Positions 36,137-48,193 of a stretch of 64,000 nt of DNA are shown one piece after another. Location: positions 7,564,001-7,628,000 of the forward strand of contig JANUWF010000008.1 of NCBI GenBank assembly GCA_026120185.1, read 5' to 3'. The stretch is from Voacanga thouarsii. Its lineage: Eukaryota; Streptophyta; Magnoliopsida; Gentianales; Apocynaceae. Made by a program: the position numbers and the translations under genes. Position 1 is the stretch's first letter, and every line of letters starts with the position of its first letter. Under the pieces are notes generated by a model. It saw only the letters and a list, made by a program, of their open reading frames with translations, made no database searches and had not been told where the DNA came from.

Positions 36137-36400
36137 CCATTAACATACTGGACCAAAGGGGGTTAATGGTAGTTTCAATTTATTAATTTCATAATCTGTT
36201 AGCTATTAACTTGCTAGACCAAAGGAGGTTGATTGCTTAGAACTAGTAATTGAAGGTTAATTGATGTCTTCCGAGACCAAGGGTTCATTGATTAATTTCA
36301 TGCTTTGAATTTTCCAAGAGCATGGGAATTTATTTAAGGATTATATTTAATGCATCATTTGGATATATTAGTTGAGACGGACCAAGTGATTCTAATTTAT
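36137..36400 (+). repeat. Series of small hairpins with GACCAA in the loop
   Basis: CCATTAAC/GTTAATGG (36137-36144 and 36162-36169) enclose GGACCAAAGGG. ATTAAC/GTTGAT (36205-36210 and 36228-36233) enclose AGACCAAAGGA. A looser third copy (about 36257-36293) encloses GAGACCAAGGG and a fourth (about 36367-36395) GGACCAAG. Confidence 0.6.
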
Positions 36401-36815
36401 CTAGAAGATAATGATTTCATGGATTGACCATCGAAGTGAGTCTACTTCTATCCTTCATGATGCCAAGGGAATAATTAGTTATGATAATGATTGGGTTCTT
36501 TAAGATCGTGTTTGTCTAAACAATTACTTGAGTTACATAATTCTCCATCCTTGACATGTATATATTTTTATACTTATTTTGATTTTCTTTTTATTTATTT
36601 TTCACTTTATCGAGTCGATTAAACAATGAAAGAAAGTTAATTAATGTCTACTTGTTCTTGGAGGAATGACACTCGTTTGAACCCTATGCTCGGTTAATAA
36701 TGAGTACGCTTGCTCATATGTGCGATTTGGGATTGACGTTTTAATTTAAACTTGATTGGGAATATGCTTAGTTTTTGTATAATTTTTATACCCAAGTCCG
36801 AACACGTCAAGTTTT

Positions 36816-36833
36816 TGGCGCCATTGCCGGGGA
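36816..36833 (+). promoter_or_regulatory. Athila/Tat-type primer-binding site
   Basis: TGGCGCCATTGCCGGGGA matches the primer site TGGCGCCGTTGCCGGGGA known from plant Athila/Tat gypsy elements, with one change. Confidence 0.85.
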
Positions 36834-36939
36834 ACAATAGCATGAAAGCTTGGATTTTGTTGATTTAACCATGTAAATATGTAAATATGTAGATATGTAA
36901 GATATGTATAATTATTTTTTTTCGCAAAAAGGTGCTATC
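36834..36939 (+). other. Athila-type leader fragment
   Basis: 106 bases with four short GTAAATATGT-like repeats, cut off by the chromovirus LTR at 36940. The last five bases, CTATC, would be the left copy of the chromovirus target duplication; the right copy lies outside the window. Confidence 0.5.
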
Positions 36940-39900
36940 TGTAACACCCCTACTGAAGGTAACAGCAGAAGCATACCAATATTAGGTGTTGCCTCGTCCA
37001 AATACCCAGACAAGGGGTCTTTATAACGAATAATCAACAGAGTATATAAGGTCCAAAGAGGAGACATCCGGACATATTCTGCTGTCACTGTGGTATCATC
37101 CTCTATCCGCAGGTTCTTCCAATTCTGGATCCTGCACAAAAAAAGATAAAAGACACGTGTGAGTGAAAAATCACCCAGTGAGTCCCGTGTGTGTGCCAGT
37201 GTTTCCCTTAAAAGAGAGTCGATTTTCAAAATCTTTGCTGAAGTAAATTATATAATAGGGAAAATAGCAATGATTGATAAATTCAGGTCAGTTTATCATA
37301 TACATTCGAAAAACAGTAATTTTCAAACACATGGCCCGCAATTCAATAAATGCGGGTTCTTCCCCATCTAGAAGTGCGACCCGCGTGCACAGTTCAAACA
37401 ACTTCGCCTTCGGCTACACAGTCTCTTGTGCCAGGGACTGCGTCTTACAGCACGTCACCCGTGTCATGCCGGAAGAGTGAGTAGCGTACCAATGTACCTC
37501 ACTGTGCACTTAGGGATCTTTTACTTGCCACCATAAGCCAGGGGTCCCAATCTTGACGACAATAACCATCGAGGTGGCAAGGGGTTGAACACACCGAGTG
37601 TCCCCACTCGATCTCATGTGAACAACCCACCAATCATAATCAATAGGTAATTGCCGGGCTCACAACGGCTAGCCAGGGACGACTCATCACAATGTCCTGT
37701 CGCCCTGTTTGGAGTAAGACAATCCCTAGAACTGATCAGGTTACTTGGGGTCATCTATCTCTAACATGGGCTAGTACAAAGATCAAAGTCCCTGTTGAGT
37801 ACTCAACGCAACAACACCAACCCCATTTGATTGATCAGGCCAAAGGGCATTTGATCCCGCAGGATTTTCAAATCAAAACATTTCTTATTGTCTGGGGCCG
37901 TACTTGATCACAAAAATCATTTTCCAAGGGTATTCAGGTCAGTTCACCCACGCCAGATTCCAAAAGACTTTTTGAGGGTATCCGGGTCATTTTACCCTTA
38001 CCCGATTTGAAAAATGTTCACAAAAGTTCCAATGAGGATAATTCAGTCATTTACCGAATACTTGAGTTCCAAGAGTTTTCATAAAATATTCCAATAAAGA
38101 TATTTGGATTATTCTCCAATTACCCGATTCCAACATTCACCATTTTTCGGAAATCCCAAATATTTAATCCAAAAAGGACTAAATTCACAAAATCCGTGTT
38201 TTAAACATCCAGTAAGGTTTCCAAGCTGAATATGAAATTTATTCGAGTCCGAAATAGCATAAAAGAAAATCTTGCTCGTGTAAACCTTAAACATATTCGA
38301 GGATTTCCAAAATGGCATAAAACATAGCATTTCATGGCAAATCAAAGCACACTAGCCTTTAAAAAGGTTTAGAAATCAATGGGACTCACCTCGTGTCCTA
38401 AGCCTCTCATTCCATTCATGACCGTCAAACCTCCGTTCGTACCATATTCGACATTTCGTTAGCTGTTTGTCGCTAAACCTACACCAAACATTGTTTTCGG
38501 GTCAATTGGTGTTTGGCCAAAAAATAGCCGTCGGATAGCCGACGTACCCGACGGTTAGCCGACGTTCAACCATCATTTAGCCGTTGGGGCCGACGGTTAG
38601 CCGATGCTTAGGAAAAATGTTCAACTTTCGTTCGCATCGTTTTTCCATCGTTTGATCAATTCTTTCATTTTACCTTTTCCACATCCTTCCTCACTTCATA
38701 AAAAAGGGATTCACTTCATGTTTCCAAAATTTTTTTTGTCTAAAATCACATAATTAATCACTCTTAAGTCCATTCATTTTCGGACTACTTTTTTGGAATT
38801 TCACAGGTTTGACACACCATTTTATTTTGCACATAACTTTTAATTTACAGCTCCGATTTCGCTCCATGATATACCAAAATGACCGTGAGACTCTTAAATT
38901 TAATTCGGTATAGGCTTTTTTTAGGTTTCTGGTTCCAGCATCACAGTACTGGGCAAAAACAGCCTCAGTAGTTTTGACTTAGTTTCACTATTCATTCTTT
39001 CCTTAACATTCTGCAATTTTCCAGTTTGACACCCTAACTTGTTTTGCCCATAACTTTTAATCCACAAATACAAATGATGTCAAACCAATTGTAAAATATC
39101 CTTAAGACATTCTTTTACTAGTTTCAATTCATGGAGTACCAATTCTATTGTCCATTCTATTCAGTTTTGCACACAAATTTCTAGTAGTAAAAATCCCGTC
39201 ACTGATTTGGCACCTTTTACCATTTTCACCATAACTTTTGATCCGTAAATCCGATTAACGTCAAACTTGTTCTAAAATGTCTCTATGATCCTTAGCTACA
39301 AAGACTTATTCCTGCTTCATTCAAATCCAGAAACATTACATATTTACTGAACATAAATCCTCCCAGAATTTTCTGCACACAAGGACAGCTTTCATACAAC
39401 TTCACCTAATTATCACACATAAACTTCTCACAATATATATACCAAAATGATCTCCATGCTTTATATAATAACTTTACTTCAAGTAAGGAAGATCTTTACC
39501 TTTTCTTTGTTGCATTTGGAGGCTGGACAGTCCAAGCATCTTCTTGCTTTTCTCTCTCTCTTTCTCTCCTCTCTATTTCCGGTTTCTCCCTCTCTTTCTT
39601 CTCTATTTCCTTTTCTTTTCTCTTCTCCCTTTTCTCTCTTGTTTGGTAAAAAATTTTGGCTATCTAAAGCCATTTTAGTTGGCCTTCATGGCCTATTTAT
39701 AGATGTTAGAAGGCTTGTATAGGAAGCTTTGCTTATGTAATGCCTTACATCACATGCTTTTGTCATGGCTTATGTAGGACCCTTGAGTAGGAAGCTTTGA
39801 AATGTAATTGGTACACACGGAATGATTAACCACAATTTCTAGAAAGCTTTAGGTGATGACTCATCACTTGTAGAAACTTATGGAAAACTTTAGAGTGCTC

Positions 39901-40751
39901 TAGAACCTTAAAGAAATTTATAGAAAAAAATAGAAACTCCTAGTACAGTATAGATATTTTCTAATCTTGCATGGCCATGCAAAATCAACCGTGTTTAACT
40001 TACTCAAATCAAGATTAGCTTAATTAAGCTTGGTCAAATGAAGTCAAAAGGTGGTCTAACTTGGTCAAACTTTTCATGCTTGTGGGCCATCCTTATGTAT
40101 TTCTTGTGAACCATTCTTATTTATTTCTTGTGGGCCATTCTTCTTTATTTCTTCTTCTTTCTTTTTTTTTTTTTATCACAACCAATCAAATAGAAACACT
40201 TGGCCTCATTAACCAATCACTAAACGACACTTATTTTCATCCACCAATTATAAGAAGCCACACGTCCCATTTCCAACCATAATTTTTCATTTTCTTCAGA
40301 AATGACCAAAATCGGGTCCGTAATGAAAAACATTTTATTTCACTACCCAACTCCAAAAATTCCACTGAATCCATTGGTAACACTTAAATTCATCAATTCC
40401 CTCTCTACTTGGTCAAATTTGCGGTCAAAGTCGCGAGCGCGGTCAAAATGACGAAAATGCCCCCGATACCCCGGGTAGCATAATTCGCACCAAAACGTGT
40501 GCCTCATTGCACTGATCAATTTCTCTTTCTAGAGTACCCTAAAATTATTATTCTTTTAATCTTAATAGCCTTCCAAAAATTTAGGGTTCGGGTAAAACAA
40601 ATCCAATAATTACATCCAGGTCCTGACAAAATTTTATTTCTCCAGAGTGTTCGTCTCAATACACCGATCAACTTTTGTTCTGGTCGTTGATATAAATTCT
40701 CATCCTATTACAGGTAGTAACCAATCGAAAGTAAAAAGGTGGGGTGTTACA
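36940..40751 (-). repeat. 3' LTR of the chromovirus-like element
   Basis: 3812 bp. On the minus strand it starts TGTAACACCCCACC directly after the polypurine tract GGAGGGGAGAA and ends GTAGGGGTGTTACA. A TATA box (CTATAAATAGGC) lies on the minus strand at 39691-39702 and is followed by a purine-rich leader (39540-39650 on the map). It shares AGTGAGTCCCGTG and the palindrome TTGAGTACTCAA (37795-37806) with the other gypsy LTRs. No tRNA-like module is visible in it. The short open frames are chance. Confidence 0.85.
39691..39702 (-). promoter_or_regulatory. TATA box of the chromovirus LTR
   Basis: CTATAAATAGGC on the minus strand, a near-perfect plant TATA box, roughly 1.05 kb into the LTR. Confidence 0.6.
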
Positions 40752-40765
40752 TTCTCCCCTCCTTT
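40752..40765 (-). promoter_or_regulatory. Polypurine tract of the chromovirus-like element
   Basis: Minus strand AAAAGGAGGGGAGAA immediately precedes TGTAACACCCC. The upstream coding end reads FEDKIFKRRGE, the usual end of such polyproteins overlapping the purine tract. Confidence 0.85.
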
Positions 40766-42400
40766 TAAAAATTTTGTCCTCGAATTTTGGCTTATACTTG
40801 GAATAAATCTGGGTACTTTTTCAATATCCTCGCTTTCGTTTTTCCCCCAGCTACATCTTACACAACATGATGATTCCATGATACTTGCACAAGTGGAATT
40901 TTCTCATTCCGCAATTTCTTTTCATCACACTTCACGATCTTAACGGCTCTTCGTCATTCTTCAAGCTTAGAGCCAACTCAATGGGTTCTTCTTTCAAAAT
41001 GTGGGTAAAATTAGCCATATACTTTCGAAGTTGGGGTACATAAAACACGCAGTGAATAACTTGAAATTCTATTGGTAATTCCAACTTGATGGGCTACTTT
41101 CCCAATCCTCTCGACAATAGGGTTTGGTCCAGTATCTTTTCTTGTTCTTTGATTCCCTATTGTCATTGTGGAGTCAAACTTAAGAATACATGATCTTATT
41201 CCTCAGATTCCAAATTTCTCTTTCGTCGATCCGTACGATTTCTTTCTTCTTTTGTCTACTCTGAACTGCCTCCAACTTGATGTTAATTATCTTCACAGCA
41301 TATTGGACTTTTCCAAGTCCCAAAGCATTTTGTTCACCTATTCTTCTTTTGGACTTCATTTCCTTCCATAAAGAGCTTCGAATGGGACCATTCCAATTGT
41401 TAATTATTAACTATTATTGTGTATGAATTCTGCATGCGCTAAATTATCCATTTATTATACCTCAAAATTCAAAACGCATGCTTAGAACATGTCTTCCAAA
41501 ATTCCATTCACTCGTTCTGTCTATCCATACGCGTATAGGTGCACTGCTATACTAAACTTTATTGTGGTCCCATACCTCTACTGTAGCTTAGTCCAAAACT
41601 TTGAGGTAAATCTCTGATCTTGATCTGACACAGTACTAGAGGATACTCATGCAGTCTGATTACTCCCTCCATATAGATTTCACTTAACTACTCTAAGGAA
41701 TTCCGTTAATTAATAGGAATGAAATGAGCAGACTTAGTTAGTCGATCCATTATCACCTAATAGTATCTTACTGCTTCTCTATCATAGGTAATTCTGTAGT
41801 GAGGTCTATAGTAATTTCATTCCATTTCCAATAGAGTAGATAATAGTTGTAACCCTCCAGGCCATTGTTTATGGGCCCTTTTTTTTTTTTTTTTAACAGA
41901 TTAAACATTGTTTACAAAGTCCAAATTGTCCTTTTCCTTACCAATCCACTAATAATGCTGTTTTAGGTTCTAATACATCTTTGCGGCTCCATGATGGGTG
42001 GTATACTTACTCCAAGGTGTCTCCGCTAAATATCTTATCTCCTCACATATTGTTTCAAAATACAATACTGACCCTGATAGCAATTAATCCCATCATTCTC
42101 CTTTCAGAACTCATCTCCTCCTGTATTCACCTTCTTTTGCACTAACTTTTGTGCTTTACATCTTCATATTGCTCTCTCCTCGGCTGTTGTAGGAAGGTAG
42201 GTTGAATGGAAGTATTACTTATCCTTATTTCTCCGTCTGCTGCAAACACTTCTAATTCCGAAATTTGTAACGTCCGAAGAGCTAATAAATTTACCTTCCT
42301 ACTAAGGGCATTTACTATCGTGTTTGCTTTTCCAGGATGGTACTTAGTTGGTCATTAAAATCCTTCAAGAATTTCCATCCATCAACTTTGCCTTATGTTC
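40766..42400 (-). pseudogene. Chromovirus-like integrase and chromodomain-like tail
   Basis: Minus-strand remnants. Near 41060-41120 are KLELPIEFQVIHCVFYVPQLRKY (in pieces), the integrase C-terminal core. Near 41180-41230 is an ESEEQDHVFLSL segment. At about 40830-40930 is VQVSWNHH ... RILKKYPDLFQV, a chromodomain-like end. Upstream (41400-42400) is the degenerate integrase core, with a T-run at 41880-41895. It is riddled with stops. The chromodomain call is by pattern only. Confidence 0.7.
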
Positions 42401-42452
42401 AAATCCTTTTCGAGTAAAAGCATGTCCAAACTTTTGTGGTTAGTGAAGACTT

Positions 42453-42659
42453 CTAAACTAGCTTCACATAATGTCTCCACTTCAAAAGGGCAAACACAAT
42501 AGCAACTAACTCCAAATCATGTATAATGTAATTCTCCTCATGGGGTTTCCATTTCCTAAACATATAAGCTATCACCTTTCTCTCCTGCATCAATACTGCT
42601 CTCAATCCTTCCTTTGACACATCTACGTACTCTTTATAAGGCTTGTCCATTGTTGGCAA
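42453..42659 (-). pseudogene. Chromovirus-like RNase H fragment
   Basis: A 68-residue open frame on the minus strand with [32 protein letters not shown] and [18 protein letters not shown]. These are hallmark segments of gypsy RNase H. The first catalytic aspartate is in YVDVS where family members have YTDAS. Typical length is about 120 residues, so the C-terminal part is lost. Confidence 0.9.
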
Positions 42660-42810
42660 TGTTAAAATAGGAGTAGAGCTTAATCATTTTCTCAACTCCT
42701 GGAATTTTCCCTTATATTTTCCAGTCCAATCATAAGGAACTTTCTTTTGGGTGACTCAACTCAAAGTAATGTAATCTTAGAAAATTTCTCAGTAAATCTC
42801 CGATAATATC

Positions 42811-42982
42811 CTACAAATCACAGAATACATCATATTTAGTAAGGATCTCAGGACGTTTCCAGTTCATCACTGCTTTAACTTTTGCAGGATCTATTATACT
42901 CGCGACTTTAGATATCATATGTCCCAAGAATGCTACTTCTTGTAACCAAGACTCACACTTACTGAATTTTGTATATAGTTTG
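42811..42982 (-). pseudogene. Chromovirus-like reverse transcriptase, C-terminal part
   Basis: Minus strand LYTKFSKCESWLQEVAFLGH followed by IDPAKVKAVMNWKRPE is the well-conserved end of gypsy reverse transcriptase. The open frame above 42982 is LTR sequence, because the inserted LTR starts at 42983. The protein continues at 48200 on the other side of that insertion. Confidence 0.92.
42978..42982. repeat. Target-site duplication GTTTG, left copy
   Basis: GTTTG directly before TGTGAAACCCC. The right copy is at 48200-48204. Confidence 0.9.
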
Positions 42983-43244
42983 TGTGAAACCCCACCTAAA
43001 GCCAACCCTAGAGTAAGGGGGTCAAGATACATATCATATTATTTTGCATGAATATATATATATATATATATATATATTTTTGAATGATTTTATGTTCTTT
43101 AAGAACTGTGGTTTATAGTTTAAAAGGCTTAGTTATGCTTATTGGGTAGGAAGGGTAAAATGGTAATTTTGCCTGAGGTCAAAATAGGAAGATAGCTCGA
43201 GGATTACATAAGAAGAATACGTGGGTGAGAAAATAAGAACAAGA

Positions 43245-43308
43245 GTTGTTGTGGTTAAGTGGTTAGAGCTTTGGAATTAATCTCTAAGGTCATGAGTTCA
43301 AATCCCAT
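43245..43308 (+). ncRNA. tRNA-like module A, the best preserved copy
   Basis: A box TGGTTAAGTGG (43252-43262) fits TRGYNNARNGG at every position. B box AGTTCAAATCC is at 43295-43305. The spacing is that of a tRNA. The D stem GTTA/GAGC is weak. The anticodon stem TTGGA/TCTAA pairs fully around a seven-base loop ATTAATC with T at the position of universal U33. The T stem ATGAG/CCCAT pairs at four of five positions with loop TTCAAAT. The acceptor stem does not pair, so it is not a standard tRNA gene. Confidence 0.65.
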
Positions 43309-44919
43309 CATTTAAGTTTTTATCACGATTAACTTACTTAAGTTTGAATTTTTGTTTTCTTGCATTCCATAAAAATATGAATGTTGTCTTAGGGGAGACA
43401 TGAAGAGAATGTCCTAATCTTATCTTTGTGTCCTAAAAAGAATTCTAGGAGAATTCTTGTCCTAATATTACCTCTAGCTTGTTCTAACCTTTTTATCAAT
43501 TAAACTTGTTCAAAATTTATCAAAATTCATGGTTTTAATTCCAGAAAATTTCAGCAGGGATTCTTGATCTTTGAATTTCGAAAATGAATCTTGGAGGTTG
43601 GGGTTTTGACTGAAAATAGGAGAGGAGTTAGGGAAGGTTCTCAAGAGAAATTAATCACCATTGATGAACCTTCAAACTCCACTCCATTGTGTTCATAATC
43701 TTCATGAAAGAAATCTGGAAATTTTCCAGATTCTTGGCAGCCTAACCTTCGAAAATCTCAGCCATCTTTCTTACTCAATTGCTGCTGGAAAATGGCCAAT
43801 TTATTCAGCTTGAGGAATTGAAAATTCTGTGCAATTCGGACTGCACAAAAAACTGCACAAACCAGAAAAAAAATTCTGGGCAGTTTCGCAACTTTCAACC
43901 AGAAAATGAAGTTGTTTTATTCCACCTTCAGGCCAGCAAAACTTCTCTGTTTTTCCTCATAAAGAAGGCTGGAAAACCAGCCTTAAAGGACCCTTGAACA
44001 CCTCTCAAAACCTCTACAAAACGGGTTGAATAAGTGCAGAAATTCTGCACAGAAAAATGCTGCAACCGTTCGCATCTTTGAACACCATAGAACCAGAATT
44101 TTTCCAGCTTTGTTCTCTTCAAGCCCTGGCCGAAAACCACCCTTCAACCTCTGTAAATTAACCCTTGTTCAGCCATGAACTGAAAACCAATACCCTCTCC
44201 ACTTACCTTGCACAATTGGACTCTATAATCACACCTCAAATCTCTCCTACAATCACTCCATTCAAACTTCCATTTGAACTTCAAAATTTCCAGAATTTTC
44301 TCTCCATGAAAACACCCTTGTATTAAGCTATACAACCAGAATTTCTCTATCATTAAACTCTGATTTTCGGCCAGCCTTAAAGCCTTATCAGACTTCAATC
44401 AATTCAGCAAAACAAACCAAACCAACCGACACCATTGTAGCTCCAAGAAAACCTCCATCAATCAAACACCATTAACATATCCTATACCTCAAACCACTCC
44501 TTAAATCACTCCATTTGAATTTCAAATGATTAGATTTTTCTCTCCCTCTCTAAGATAAACCGAAACCCCTAAATTCCATAAACTATTCAGTCAACAATCT
44601 CCAGAAATTCGTCCAGCAATCTCCCTCAAAATTCTCTCCATTTTCACCAAGAACACCAAGAACACACACTACTCTTCTTCAAGCCAAAACCCACTCTAAA
44701 CACCTCTAATCCCTCTCAAAAACTCCAGAATACTCCTACATACACTCTAGAGTTCATTTCTGGAATTTATAACATCAAATCTCAAAAAAAAAAAAAAAAA
44801 ATTGGCATTCGGATCAAAATTGATTTTTTTCCTTGAAGTCTCAAGAACATCATCAAGGTAACCAAGAACAACTCTTTTGTTCATCTTCTTTCATTTAACC
44901 TTCTATGTATCAAACTAAT

Positions 44920-44920
<1 letters not shown>

Positions 44921-44981
<61 letters not shown>

Positions 44982-45005
44982 CCGAAATGGTTGATCAACA
45001 ACCAT
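44921..45005 (+). promoter_or_regulatory. (CT)n tract with conserved hairpin
   Basis: (CT)n at 44921-44979 is followed by CGGCCGAA and a 7-bp hairpin, ATGGTTG (44987-44993) with CAACCAT (44999-45005). Confidence 0.55.
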
Positions 45006-45689
45006 GACTGTTTTTCTTACTCTTGGACAATTCAAGACTCTCAATCGCGTGGACCTTCTTAAATCTTCATCGAAGTGATCATCAATCAAGTATTCCTCAT
45101 TAAACCTTCTTTTTAATTCAGCATTCATGTCTCTTAGATATTGATAGGAATAATGAAATATAAATGGGGGATTGAGTATATGCATGTGAATAAAGGGGTT
45201 GGGATTAGGACATGAGAATGATTGATCATGTTTAAGCTATATGGATTTCCTTGAGAACTGATATATGTTCATCATGGCCTAAGAGAGTTATGAATGTTTA
45301 AGCATGCTAGATGTTATGTCCCCTTTGGTGAATAAGATTTTTATGTTCTTATCTCCATTGAAGTCATGATCAATAGCTAGACTTGTTTTCAGGTTAAAGT
45401 CACTGATATATGTTTTATACCATGTTTTCAGGTTAATCCGGCTGTAGAGGTCAATAGCTAGACTTGTTGCCTATGTTTTGAAGACTTTATGTTATTTTCT
45501 TTACGGATGGTTTGAGAGATTGTAGCAAATAATTTATTTTGGATTTGTTCTTGTATTTATCTTTTAGGTTGTAATAAGTTTAATTTTAAAGCATTTATTT
45601 TATTTTATTATATGTGACCTATTTATAAAGACCCTTTATCCATTAGATGGGGCGACATCCCCGGCCCTGTTGGGCCTAGGTAGTGTGGT

Positions 45690-45694
45690 GTTAC
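45690..45694. repeat. Target-site duplication GTTAC, left copy
   Basis: GTTAC at 45690-45694 and 48194-48198 flanks the solo copia LTR. Confidence 0.9.
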
Positions 45695-48193
45695 TGATGG
45701 AAAACGCGAAACAGGGGAGCATGCTCTGTAAGTAAAAAAAAAATTGGAGAAAAATAAAACGCGAGCCTTAAAGGCTATGCGGAAGCGTGAAGATCATACA
45801 TTTGCGTTCCTTAACCCTCCTAGGTTGCGTAGGAACAGATTGAACGGCTGGAATCGCCTCGCTTTGCACACTTCAAGGAGCTTCCGGTTGAACACCCGCT
45901 AGCCTTCTACTTCGCCTTGTTTGCATTAACGCTTAGCTCTCCAACTCTCGGGATATTCCTCAACCTAACCTCTAGTTAGTGAACACAACAGAGAAGAAGA
46001 ATGGTCTCAAATCTCCTTGGTTCTCTTGATATTGGTTAGCAAAGTCCAAGGAGAAAACCAGAAGAAAGGAAAACGTGAGAGACCAGAGAGAGAGACATGA
46101 GACTCACTGTATAGTCTTGGAAAATTCGGGTTCACTAGTTTATTGGTTAGCCAAAAACAGGTCTCTAATTATCTAATAAATATATCCCTGGGATATCATA
46201 TTTCACACACCCAGATGTTATCCTGAGCATCTGTTTGGCCTAACCCTAAACTCCTCTTAACCATATCTGGAAAAACATAAGGTCCAAGCTATTGGGCCAG
46301 AAAAATATTTATTATTTTCCTTGGACCCAAAATGCCCAAAATAATAAACATTAATTATTTATTTCCTGGGCTTATATAAACAACCCAATAAATAATTAAG
46401 AAGTCCAAATGAACCAAAATAAGTAATCTTTAATTATTTATCTCTTGGGCCTATATAAATAATCCAATAAATATTTTAAACATTAATTATTTCCCCTAGT
46501 TTAAGCCCAGGTTAATTTCTTAATTATTCATACTCGACCTAGGCCATGAATAATTAATTAACCAATTAAACTAGATAATTAATTTCTCTCAACTCCTATT
46601 TTATTTATTTATTTATTTTATTCCAGTCCAATAATAAATTGGACTTCCTGAATAAAATAAAATAAAATAAAATAAAATCCTCTTCAACTGAGACAAATTC
46701 CTCAACCCAAAAGTAAGATGTTATCCTGAGCATCTGTTTAGTCTAACCCTAAACTCCTCTTAACCATATCTGGAAAAACCTAAGGTCCAAGCTATTGGGC
46801 CAGAAAAATATTTATTATTTTCCTTGGACCCAAAAGGCCCAAAATAATAAACATTAATTATTTATTTCCTGGGCTTATATAAACAACCCAATAAATAATT
46901 AAGAAGCCCAAATGAACCAAAATAATTAATCTTTAATTATTTATCTCTTGGGCCTATATAAATAACCCAATAAATAATTTAAACATTAATTATTTCCCCT
47001 AGTTTAAGCCCAGGTTAATTTCTTAATTATTCATACTCGACCTAGGCCCTGAATAATTAATTAACCAATTAAACTAGATAATTAATTTCTCTCAACTCCT
47101 ATTTTATTTATTTATTTATTTTATTCCAGTCCAATAATAAATTGGACTTCCTGAATAAAATAAAATAAAATAAAATCCTCTTCAACTGAGACCAATTCCT
47201 CAACCCAAAAGTAGTTAGGACTTACGGGCTATCCCGAGGACCAAAAAGACATATCGCCTTGGCTGCTAAAATGACCAAAATACCCCTGCTATATAAATAG
47301 ATGTATTTTGCATTTTAAATATTTCCTAATATCACCATAAGGAAATATTGACCCCAAGGACAATGCTGCATTCGCAAAGTCTCCGACCTACAGGTGAAAT
47401 GACTAAAATACCCCTCTACACATCGCCGTACATTTAGAGAGGAAGAAGTGTACTAACACCCCCCTAAATGGCATCTACCATCCTTAGGCTTCTAGTCCAA
47501 TGGTCCATGACTTCCTGGAGTGTTTCCGCTTTCTAAGGGAGCTACCCTAAAGCAAACATCCAAGTCATGTTTCCCAGGGCCCTGGATAATTTAGACCATT
47601 CGGACAACCACAAGAGGCGATATAGTGCGGAAACTATCTTGTATAAGTCTGTCTTAACTAACTAGTCACACATACCCAACATGCAAGTATATTGGCCCTA
47701 CGATAGAACATCAACTACAGCAAATCAAAGTATATGCTTCCAGCTTTGCTAGACCACCAACTCATACTCAAGTCGTAGAGTACTAGTCCACGCTGTAGCG
47801 GTAGTAGTCTAGGTTTCTACCGTATAGTACTTTGAGAAACCACTACTACAGGTCCTGTTCTACGTATTCGAAATACGCTTATGTCATGAAGTGAGTGGAC
47901 TACCCACTAGCTAAAGGTAAGCCATTCCCCATTTGGAATTCATAACATAATAACCTAAACATGATGAGGTTTCCAGTCTCATCAATAGGTTAAGAACAAA
48001 TGTTTATGTGTTAAATAACCCGTGATCCATACCTTACTGTGAAAGACCACCATTCACATGGATCACTTATTTAAACACAATGGGTCTGTTCCAAACGAAA
48101 ATTGTGCACAAACAATTTATGAAAATAAATTCTTTCATTAAAATATTCGATTTTACATCAGAAACCTAGTCTAAGAGGGCATACAATCCAACA
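45695..48193 (-). mobile_element. Solo copia LTR, minus strand, with internal tandem duplication
   Basis: 2499 bp. On the minus strand it starts TGTTGGATTGTATGCCCTC and ends at 45695 with GTTTTCCATCA (intact copies end CGTTCCCTCA). It is the same family as the LTRs of the copia element at 48593-62638 but in reverse orientation, and it is longer because of a 504-bp tandem duplication. The GTTAC target duplication is intact. Confidence 0.93.
46214..47215 (-). repeat. Tandem duplication, period 504 bp
   Basis: GATGTTATCCTGAGCATCTG occurs at 46214 and again at 46718. The two units are nearly identical, with scattered single changes and a different number of AAAAT units. Both LTRs of the intact element have this segment once. 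Confidence 0.92.

Larger units (their letters stand above)
35263..36809 (+). repeat. Athila/Tat-type LTR
   Basis: It runs from TGTGATAGGGGCTAAATTAG to GAACACGTCA, about 1547 bp, and is followed within a few bases by a GGCGCC-type primer-binding site, so it is a 5' LTR on the + strand. TATAAATA at 35813-35820 is a likely TATA box. GC-rich GGCAGCGCCGGCT motifs occur upstream of the TATA box and a series of small hairpins occurs downstream (36137-36400). Almost all of the internal region is missing from view because the chromovirus follows at 36940. The left end could start at 35263 or 35265. Confidence 0.75.

Noticed and set aside
39447..39722. 91-residue frame rich in S, L and F
   Set aside because: Antisense to the purine-rich leader of the chromovirus LTR; composition only.
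43245..43308. A functional tRNA gene
   Set aside because: The acceptor stem does not pair and the D stem is weak; only the internal promoter-like boxes and two arms are good. Treated as a tRNA-like LTR module.
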